From the NCBI GenBank assembly GCA_028712695.1, contig JAQTQZ010000038.1:1-32351 (forward strand): a stretch of 32,351 bases of DNA, in the 5' to 3' direction. A model generated the notes under the pieces. It was not told where the DNA came from and made no database searches. It saw only the letters and a program-made list of their open reading frames with translations. The DNA comes from Methylovulum sp. (lineage in GTDB: Bacteria > Pseudomonadota > Gammaproteobacteria > Methylococcales > Methylomonadaceae). The position numbers and the translations under genes are program-made. Below, piece by piece: positions 26,698 to 32,351 of this stretch (within the stretch, counting starts at the first letter, position 1; each line of letters begins with the position of its first letter).

Positions 26698-27654
26698 TTA
26701 GTCAATCGTCCAGAAGGTGCCCGCTGACAGCTTTTCAGACGCGCCAGTCAGTTGATGGTTACTCAAGGTATACAGCAGCGAATACAACGCTGCGGCAGCC
26801 TGCTGTTGCGGCTCACCCCATTGCCCGATAGCCCCTTCGCAATAACCTTGGCGCAGACCATTCTGGGTTAGGGGGTCATCTGCTTTTGTTAGCGGAAGCA
26901 CTTTTTGCCACGCCGCATCCTCTGTACACAATTTATTTTTAGCTTGTTTACTGGCCTTAAAAAAATGGTTGACCGCTTGTTTATGCGCATTCGCCCAACT
27001 TTCTTTAAACACATAACCCACGCTGGGAATGGCTTCCGTAATGCCTAAACCTTGCAAAATCCCTTTGCCATCAATCAACGGCTTATAACCTTGGGCTTCT
27101 AGCCGGGCAGCAAAATGCCAGTAAATAAGGACGGCATCGACGCGATTTTGTTTGATTTGCTCATTGATTAATGGCGGCGCACCAAAGACTTTTTCCACGG
27201 TGGCATTCAAATCCAACTGTTGCTTTTGCGCCAGCGCTTGTAGCAATAGCCAGTTTTTATCCAACTCCCCACCTGCAATCCCTAAGCGCTTGCCTTTAAG
27301 GTCTGCTAATGAATGGATGGGGCTGCTTTCGGGTACGACCAACGCACCCGAAGCGGTCGAATACGGGTAAAAAGTAAAATCCGCGCCCGTTGCACGTAGT
27401 CTGGAAACCCATAACCAATCGGAAACTATCATATCGACCGCCCCCGATTGCAAGGCGATTTTACCGGCTTCGGCGTTTGCCAACGTGTGTATATCAAGCT
27501 GAAAATCAGCCGCCGGATCGTTAAGTATCGCCGATAATTCCCAATCGACGGTGCCAAATGCTTGTACGCCAATACGGATAACGGTTTTTTCCGCCGCCCA
27601 TAGCGGTACGGCGACCAACAGACTTAGTGCAATAAATAAAACCTTAACTTTCAT
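26698..27654 (-). CDS. ABC transporter substrate-binding protein (NMT1/THI5-like)
   Basis: A 318-residue exported binding protein. A signal peptide is clear (about residues 1-21, ending PLWAA). The body follows the NMT1/SsuA-like pattern: IRIGVQAFGTVDWELSAI near the N-terminus, SGAVDMIVSDWLWVSRLRA, then LADLKGKRLGIAGG. It lacks a lipobox, so it should be free in the periplasm. It belongs with the permease and ATPase genes that follow; the GH17 gene lies 17 bases upstream. The ligand is not evident; proximity to pqq genes suggests a methylotrophy link but is not proof. Confidence 0.88.
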   Translation of the reverse strand: MKVKVLFIALSLLVAVPLWAAEKTVIRIGVQAFGTVDWELSAILNDPAADFQLDIHTLANAEAGKIALQSGAVDMIVSDWLWVSRLRATGADFTFYPYSTASGALVVPESSPIHSLADLKGKRLGIAGGELDKNWLLLQALAQKQQLDLNATVEKVFGAPPLINEQIKQNRVDAVLIYWHFAARLEAQGYKPLIDGKGILQGLGITEAIPSVGYVFKESWANAHKQAVNHFFKASKQAKNKLCTEDAAWQKVLPLTKADDPLTQNGLRQGYCEGAIGQWGEPQQQAAAALYSLLYTLSNHQLTGASEKLSAGTFWTID

Positions 27655-27671
27655 AATGTTAATTAATCCTG

Positions 27672-29372
27672 TTAGCGTTTTGAGGAAGTTGTCTGTTTAC
27701 CGGCTAACAGTGGCAATGCGAGAACAATCAGGCACACTAGCCAAGTTAACAATTGCCGATTAGTCACCGTATAGTTAAACGCGATGCCCAGCCGGTTACT
27801 AAATTCCGGATGGTCGGCAACAAGGTCACGGCTGTCGAAAAACACATAAGTCTCTCCGACAATTAATGCCACTCCCGTCACTAATAAGGCATACCCTATA
27901 ATTTTACCTTGGCTCGCTTTGGCATTGACATAACCTATCAAATCGTTGAGTTCAAAAGCAGCGAGTGATTTAGCAGACCCCATAACATAACGGATAAGCA
28001 TCAACCCAACCATCCCGATAACCGGAATGGTGACTGCCTCAATAGGGAAACTGATATAACGCCCGTTGATCGCCAAGGAAAAGGTTTTAAAAATCGCGTA
28101 GCCGGTGAAAAGCATATAAATAGTGTATAAGCCCATTGCAAACTTAGGCTTGGCTATTTGCCCAGTTAATAAGCCGTAGCCGCGCTGGACAATCAAACCG
28201 CCTAATAGGACGTTTAAACCGGAAATAATCACCGTCATCAAACGTTGCCAATCGCTATAACTGGTATACCACAACAATTCCACTTGATTAACCCAAAGTA
28301 CCGTCAACACTTGCAAAAAAACCAGAAGCCCCGTTTGGGGTAGAATTGACAGGTTTTGCAACGGTCTCCAGCATATAACCACAGCAATTAGAAAAAAAAT
28401 GGTTGATGCAAGCAGTCCTTTATACCAATCCGGGTTTTCATAAACCTTTCCGGTGAGAGGAAAAACTTCTTTTCTATCAATGGAAAACAGTCCCCAGTTG
28501 GCACCGACCACGCCTTCCAATTCGCTTTTCCACGATTGGTTAATGGCTTCGACAATGTTGTAATCGAAACCGTTGGCATTGGCAACTTGGATCAGGCCGC
28601 GAATAAATTTGGCCTCGTTGACTACACTAGGCACCGCCCAGCCACGTTGCCGGCCTTCGCTGGGCCAACCCGATTCGCCGATCAATATCGGCTTGTTAGG
28701 CGCTATGGCATTGGCTTCCTGCCGCACATGCCGGTAAATACGGGCAATGTGTGCAGGCGCTTGGTCAACGGCGATAGGCTCATCTTCCCAATACGGCAGG
28801 ATATGGATGGTAATAAAATCGACTTCTTTGATAAGTTCGGGATATTTCATGTACATCGACCAAACATCGGCATAAGACACCGGCTGCTTAACCGCTTTTT
28901 TTACTTCGCGGATGTACTTGATCAGTTCTTCCGGCTCAAGATCACCGCGCAGCAACACTTCATTGCCGACAATAACCCGCTTAACGACATCAGGGTTGGC
29001 ATTAGCAGAGCGTATCAATTCATCGATTTCTTTTTTATTGCCCTTTTCTTCTCCCCCTAACCACGCCCCTTGGATCAAGGTCAACCCGTACTTGCGCACC
29101 AGTGCCGGTATCACTGGCATTGTGCCTTCGGCACTGGCGTAGGTACGGATAGAATGGGTTTTTTTGCTCATTAGCTGCAAGTCAAACTCAATATCTGCTG
29201 GCGTAGGAAACACGCTTTCCATCGGACTCTGACCTTCCCGAAACGGTGCAAAAGACAGGCTATTGAGCTTGCCTTCGGGGACATCCTGACCGGCCTCTTG
29301 CGGTAAATTAACCAACCAAGCCACGGCGCTGTTCAACAAAATAATCAGGACAACAGCTGAAACGATTTTCAT
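27672..29372 (-). CDS. Membrane-anchored GH17 glycoside hydrolase-like protein
   Basis: A 566-residue protein. An N-terminal signal anchor (about 3-21) leads to a GH17 beta-glucanase-like domain (about 35-320), with the acid/base glutamate in VIVGNEV (E138) and the nucleophile in IGESGWPSEG (E233). The C-terminal part from about 322 is very hydrophobic with roughly seven membrane spans. This arrangement is seen in proteins annotated as beta-(1-6)-glucan synthases/NdvC-like transglycosylases, which process cyclic glucans or exopolysaccharide. The frame is open from a TTG at 29390; the ATG at 29372 is preferred. It is the first gene of the unit that continues with the ABC transporter (17-base gap), an unusual pairing. 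Confidence 0.8.
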   Translation of the reverse strand: MKIVSAVVLIILLNSAVAWLVNLPQEAGQDVPEGKLNSLSFAPFREGQSPMESVFPTPADIEFDLQLMSKKTHSIRTYASAEGTMPVIPALVRKYGLTLIQGAWLGGEEKGNKKEIDELIRSANANPDVVKRVIVGNEVLLRGDLEPEELIKYIREVKKAVKQPVSYADVWSMYMKYPELIKEVDFITIHILPYWEDEPIAVDQAPAHIARIYRHVRQEANAIAPNKPILIGESGWPSEGRQRGWAVPSVVNEAKFIRGLIQVANANGFDYNIVEAINQSWKSELEGVVGANWGLFSIDRKEVFPLTGKVYENPDWYKGLLASTIFFLIAVVICWRPLQNLSILPQTGLLVFLQVLTVLWVNQVELLWYTSYSDWQRLMTVIISGLNVLLGGLIVQRGYGLLTGQIAKPKFAMGLYTIYMLFTGYAIFKTFSLAINGRYISFPIEAVTIPVIGMVGLMLIRYVMGSAKSLAAFELNDLIGYVNAKASQGKIIGYALLVTGVALIVGETYVFFDSRDLVADHPEFSNRLGIAFNYTVTNRQLLTWLVCLIVLALPLLAGKQTTSSKR

Positions 29373-29491
29373 AGTGTAAGTTAGGCTCAAAAGTAGGGGG
29401 ATGAAATATAAATTGCTGCCATTATCAGCAATAAAGCTGAAAAAAATCTGAATGTGTTGGCCAGTTAAAAATCACTTTCATTTCAATAGGC

Positions 29492-29553
29492 TAGCCCGTT
29501 AAGACGGGGTAAGCTAAAACCGGTTTAAAAAGCGGGCAAGCGCCCGCTTTTTT
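29492..29553 (-). terminator. Terminator after pqqC, with adjacent small hairpin
   Basis: A perfect 11-bp stem, AAAAAGCGGGC (29527-29537) with GCCCGCTTTTT (29542-29552), and a four-base loop, lies 15 bases past the pqqC stop and works in either direction. A smaller hairpin (CCCGT 29495-29499 with ACGGG 29504-29508) follows. Together they separate the pqq unit from the GH17/ABC unit. Confidence 0.85.
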
Positions 29554-29567
29554 GCTTTGATCGGAAC

Positions 29568-30299
29568 TTAATCGGTGACTGTAAAATAAGGTGGCATGTT
29601 ATGGATATAAGCCATATACATAGCATCCGCCATAGACCATAGCACATCCAGTTTGAATTTAAGGATTTGTACCATGCGGTCTTGTTGCTCACGGGTCTTA
29701 TACCAGTCCAGCGTAATAGCCAAGCCATGTTCGACATCGCGTCGGGCTTCAGTCAAGCGTTTACGGAAATAGATATAGCCTTCTTGCTCAACCCAAGGGT
29801 AATGCTCCGGCCAATTATCCAAGCGTTGCTGGTGAATCTTGGGGGCGAACAGCTCGGTCAATGAAGAACTGGCGGCCTCGTGCCATTCGGCGCGGCGGGC
29901 AAAATTAACATAAGCATCCACGGCGAACCGCACCCCCGGCAAAACGTGTTGCTCAGAAGTGATTTCCTCGCGAGTCAAGCCAACCGCAATGCCTAACTGT
30001 ATCCATGCCTCGATACCACCAGGATCACCGGGGTGGCCATCGTGGTCGAGGATGCGCTGTATCCACAAAGAGCGGGTTTCGCGATCAGGGCAGTTAGCGA
30101 GAATATTGGCATCTTTCAGGGGAATGCAAACCTGATAGTAATAGCGGTTGGCCACCCATCCTTGGATTTGCTTTTTAGTCAACTTACCTTCATTCATTAA
30201 GATGTGGTACGGATGATGGATGTGGTAATACCTTTCCATGCCGCGTAGGGCGGCTTCAAATTCCTCTTTGCTCCACACTTTATTGTCAGAACAACTCAT
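29568..30299 (-). CDS. pqqC: Pyrroloquinoline-quinone synthase
   Basis: A 243-residue cofactorless oxidase that performs the last ring closure and eight-electron oxidation in PQQ synthesis. Family blocks are [23 protein letters not shown] (in pieces, about residues 41-63), [19 protein letters not shown] (about 89-107) and the C-terminal [13 protein letters not shown]. The ATG has a strong AAGGAG ribosome binding site. It ends at a strong terminator; pqqD and pqqE, which usually follow, do not. A DUF302 gene separates it from pqqB. Confidence 0.95.
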   Translation of the reverse strand: MSCSDNKVWSKEEFEAALRGMERYYHIHHPYHILMNEGKLTKKQIQGWVANRYYYQVCIPLKDANILANCPDRETRSLWIQRILDHDGHPGDPGGIEAWIQLGIAVGLTREEITSEQHVLPGVRFAVDAYVNFARRAEWHEAASSSLTELFAPKIHQQRLDNWPEHYPWVEQEGYIYFRKRLTEARRDVEHGLAITLDWYKTREQQDRMVQILKFKLDVLWSMADAMYMAYIHNMPPYFTVTD

Positions 30300-30348
30300 A
30301 GGGTCTCCTTATAATTATATTTAAGCCCGTAGGCGGCAGTGAGTATAG

Positions 30349-30732
30349 CTAGCATGCTTCATCAACCATCTGAATAATTTTTTCCTCAACCTCGGTGGCA
30401 ACTTGTATCAAGGCGGGATCCTGAGAAAGCGATGCAAGCATTGGCAGTGGCTTAATAAGCCCAAGCTTGGTTTTGCCTTGCTCGGTAAAAACCGAAATAC
30501 GGCACGGCAGCGCCATATTTAAACGCATATCGCTAGCCAAAACCTTAGCCGCTTGCCCTGGATTACAGACTTCAAAAATCTTGCACTCTTCCGTAAAAAT
30601 AATCCCTTTACTACGAAGTGCCGTGCCTAAATCGTGGACATGCAGCACCCCAAAACCATGATGGGCAACCGCTGAGGTCAGATCGTCCACTGCCTGATTG
30701 AATAATTTGTCAGTTTCAACTATGTAATACAT
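30349..30732 (-). CDS. DUF302 protein between pqqB and pqqC
   Basis: A 127-residue single-domain protein with the DUF302 pattern: alternating hydrophobic strands, the central FGVLHVHDLGTALRSKG segment, the IFEVCNPGQAAKVLA block around a cysteine (C56), and LPCRISVF (second cysteine, about C77). Function is unknown; DUF302 proteins occur in sulfur and metal-related neighbourhoods. A good ribosome binding site (GAGG) precedes the ATG. Its position inside the pqq unit suggests cotranscription with pqqB and pqqC. No signal peptide is evident, so a cytosolic location is likely. Confidence 0.8.
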   Translation of the reverse strand: MYYIVETDKLFNQAVDDLTSAVAHHGFGVLHVHDLGTALRSKGIIFTEECKIFEVCNPGQAAKVLASDMRLNMALPCRISVFTEQGKTKLGLIKPLPMLASLSQDPALIQVATEVEEKIIQMVDEAC

Positions 30733-30794
30733 GGCGTTACCTCAGGTGTTGTGATTACTTCTATTAACGAGTTTAAACCCGCAAGGCATCAACG

Positions 30795-31703
30795 TTATAA
30801 GTCTATTTCCAAACCGTCGTAAGCCACTTCAATACCCACGGCATCAAGCGCTTTACGTTGTTCAGAATCATTATCCAAAATCGGGTTGGTGTTATTGATG
30901 TGGATCAATATCTTACGGGCTGTCACACCTTCCAGCACTTCCATCATGCCACCTGGCCCCGATTGCGGCAAATGACCGATTTCACGCGCTTTTTTATGGC
31001 TAATGTGCTGGCTGCACATTTCGTCATCCGTCCAAAATGTGCCATCCACCAATAAGCAATCGACATCCTGCATGGCTTTCATGACATGTGGTTCAATTTC
31101 ACCTAGACCCGGCGAGTAAAACACTTTTTTGCCAGTCGAAATTTGTTCAATAATCACGCCGATGTTATCGCCCTCATGCGGGTCATTACGGTGTGGGGAA
31201 TAAGGCGGCGCCTTACTTTTTAACGCCTGCGTATAAAAACGCAAGTCGTCAATTTCTGGAATGCTAAAGCTGCTGCCATCGACAGGGACAGGATGATGGT
31301 TGACGGTACAGTAATGCGCCAACATAGTGAATAAAGGGAATCCCGTCGTCAAGTCTTGCCTGACCATCTCGGTGCAATAAACCTCCAGCGGCTTGCCTTC
31401 GCGCAGCATCAGCATGCCGGTAGTATGGTCAATCTGGCTGTCAATCAACATGATGGCTTTAATTCCCGTATCACGCACCCCTTCTTTCGGCTGGATCGCC
31501 GGAAAAGCTTCCAGTTGCGCACGAATATCCGGTGAGGTGTTAAACAGCAGCCAGTTTTTGTTATCGGTGCTCACTGCAATGGATGACTGGGCACGCGCCG
31601 TACCGTTCATTTTACCGTGCCGCAAACGGTGACAATTATGGCAATTGCAATTCCATTGCGGAAAGCCGCCGCCAGCACCGGAACCGAGAACTCTGATTTT
31701 CAT
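30795..31703 (-). CDS. pqqB: PQQ biosynthesis protein PqqB
   Basis: A 302-residue metallo-beta-lactamase-fold protein; recent work assigns PqqB to tyrosine hydroxylation of the processed PqqA peptide. The start [19 protein letters not shown] with C19, C21 and C24 (structural zinc) is diagnostic, followed by [11 protein letters not shown] (active-site histidine region) and [14 protein letters not shown] six bases upstream is open, but ATG 31703 has a CAGGG ribosome binding site at good spacing and the family N-terminus. A terminator-like hairpin separates it from pqqA. Confidence 0.95.
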   Translation of the reverse strand: MKIRVLGSGAGGGFPQWNCNCHNCHRLRHGKMNGTARAQSSIAVSTDNKNWLLFNTSPDIRAQLEAFPAIQPKEGVRDTGIKAIMLIDSQIDHTTGMLMLREGKPLEVYCTEMVRQDLTTGFPLFTMLAHYCTVNHHPVPVDGSSFSIPEIDDLRFYTQALKSKAPPYSPHRNDPHEGDNIGVIIEQISTGKKVFYSPGLGEIEPHVMKAMQDVDCLLVDGTFWTDDEMCSQHISHKKAREIGHLPQSGPGGMMEVLEGVTARKILIHINNTNPILDNDSEQRKALDAVGIEVAYDGLEIDL

Positions 31704-31785
31704 GAACAAACCCTGCGAAGTGGAAAAAAGCTAAAATAATACGGGATTAATACCCGTCAGGCAAAGCCGATCCCAAAAATTAGAC

Positions 31786-31816
31786 AAAAAAAAGGGGCTC
31801 TTAACGAACCCCTTTT
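31786..31816 (-). terminator. Terminator-like hairpin between pqqA and pqqB
   Basis: On minus, AAAAGGGGTTC (from 31816) pairs with GAGCCCCTTTT (with one mismatch), followed by a run of Ts (A-run at 31786-31793 on plus). It sits 18 bases after the pqqA stop. A partial terminator here would make far more pqqA than pqqB-C message, matching the known need for excess PqqA peptide. Confidence 0.8.
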
Positions 31817-31833
31817 ATTGCCAACCGGAAAAA

Positions 31834-31908
31834 TTAACGGTTGTAGATATACATGGTGACTTCAAAACCGAAACGCAGGTCTGTGTAACTTGGTGTTTCC
31901 CATTTCAT
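31834..31908 (-). CDS. pqqA: PQQ precursor peptide PqqA
   Basis: A 24-residue peptide whose glutamate and tyrosine are cross-linked and become PQQ. The sequence starts MKWETPSYTDLRFGFEV and continues TMYIYNR; the donor pair is E16 and Y20 in FEVTMY, with the conserved three-residue spacing. A strong ribosome binding site GGAGG precedes the ATG. It is too short for routine gene callers. The processed-peptide enzymes PqqE and PqqD are not in this window; pqqB and pqqC follow downstream. Confidence 0.95.
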   Translation of the reverse strand: MKWETPSYTDLRFGFEVTMYIYNR

Positions 31909-32233
31909 AATCATAACCTCCAAAAAGTTTTTTATAATACGTGATACGTGCTAGCTTGATCAAGTAAGCCAACCCGAAGTATACGATGAACCTTTTTTTT
32001 ACGCAAATTTAGATATTGTTTCAATAACATCAAAATTAAGTCTTAACGCTTACTAAGTGCATCCGCTTATCCACCAACAAAGTCAGTTGGCGTTAGCCTG
32101 TAGTTTCCATGCGGCCACCCATTTAGCCATTTACTAAAATGGGCGTCTTTTTGCCTATAGGGCATTGGTTTAAGCCTTGTTGGCTACATATCCAGGTTGC
32201 TTTATTTGAGTGATTAACGATTACTAACTGATG
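31909..32233. other. Upstream region of pqqA
   Basis: About 325 bases with no protein gene. The pqqA promoter should lie in the first 150 bases, but no clear -35/-10 pair was fixed. A plus-strand terminator-like hairpin lies at 32118-32153 (separate entry). Confidence 0.4.
32118..32153 (+). terminator. Orphan terminator-like hairpin
   Basis: CCCATTTAG (32118-32126) pairs with CTAAAATGGG (32134-32143) with one bulge, followed by GCGTCTTTTT. It is oriented for plus-strand transcription, yet no plus-strand gene lies upstream in the 9 kb behind it. Confidence 0.5.
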
Positions 32234-32351
32234 TTACGCAGCCCGTAATTTCTGCAACTCTTCATAAGCGATCTGGTTAGCCTTGATGAACAGCTTAGCC
32301 CGCATGGCGAAATGGTTGGTTTTATGTCTGATCTTCAAACATTCCAGCTTG
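32234..32351 (-). CDS. 3' end of an unidentified gene
   Basis: An open minus-strand frame of 38 codons runs in from the right edge and stops at 32234-32236. The visible residues are basic and end in QIAYEELQKLRAA. This looks vaguely like the C-terminus of a transposase, but I do not recognise a family and too little is visible to be sure that it is coding. Confidence 0.35.
   Translation of the reverse strand, partial: KLECLKIRHKTNHFAMRAKLFIKANQIAYEELQKLRAA

Noticed and set aside
32234-32351. Firm transposase call at the right edge
   Set aside because: Only 38 codons are visible and no catalytic motif is present; recorded as an unidentified partial gene instead.

Overview
The window reads as a chromosomal segment of a gammaproteobacterium, most likely a methanotroph or other methylotroph of the Methylococcales type. 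The evidence is a gammaproteobacterial gene order (nrdR-ribD-ribE-ribBA-ribH-nusB-thiL-pgpA, and accD-folC-dedD-cvpA-purF behind trpFBA) together with PQQ biosynthesis genes. The lineage call is inference from gene content; no marker gene was compared.

Layout. Bases 1-500 hold the 3' end of pmbA. Bases 640-8334 are a minus-strand riboflavin/thiamine/NusB cluster reading nrdR, ribD, [insert], ribE, ribBA, ribH, nusB, thiL, pgpA. The insert (about 4876-6687), between ribD and ribE, carries a PIN-domain toxin-antitoxin pair and an AT-rich DUF4062 gene, and looks like a small acquired defence/stress island. Next come a 1164-residue M10/serralysin-like RTX exoprotein (8482-11976), a histidine-box membrane protein and hemF, all on minus. 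On the plus strand are a frameshifted protoglobin-like pseudogene, an intact Roadblock/LC7 gene, then trpF-trpB-trpA-accD-folC-dedD-cvpA-purF (15126-22872), a tightly packed block with several 4-base start/stop overlaps.

A gene-poor stretch (22873-23591) contains several strong hairpins, two of them in tandem, before a tRNA-Arg(CCT) gene on minus. Then follow an RRM RNA-binding protein, a cold-shock protein, a tiny secreted protein made of three 31-residue repeats, a NitT/TauT-type ABC transporter (ATPase, permease, binding protein), a membrane-anchored GH17 protein, and pqqC, a DUF302 gene, pqqB and pqqA (all minus). A terminator-like hairpin lies between pqqA and pqqB, and another follows pqqC. 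pqqD and pqqE do not follow pqqC. The right edge holds the 3' end of an unidentified minus-strand gene.

Functionally: ribD, ribE, ribBA and ribH supply riboflavin steps, but the GTP cyclohydrolase half of RibBA has lost zinc ligands, so GTP cyclohydrolase II must come from elsewhere. nrdR and nusB are the usual regulatory passengers of this cluster. The trp/acc/fol/pur block is ordinary central biosynthesis. The pqq genes supply the cofactor of methanol dehydrogenases. No CRISPR array, rRNA, complete insertion sequence or replication origin was seen.
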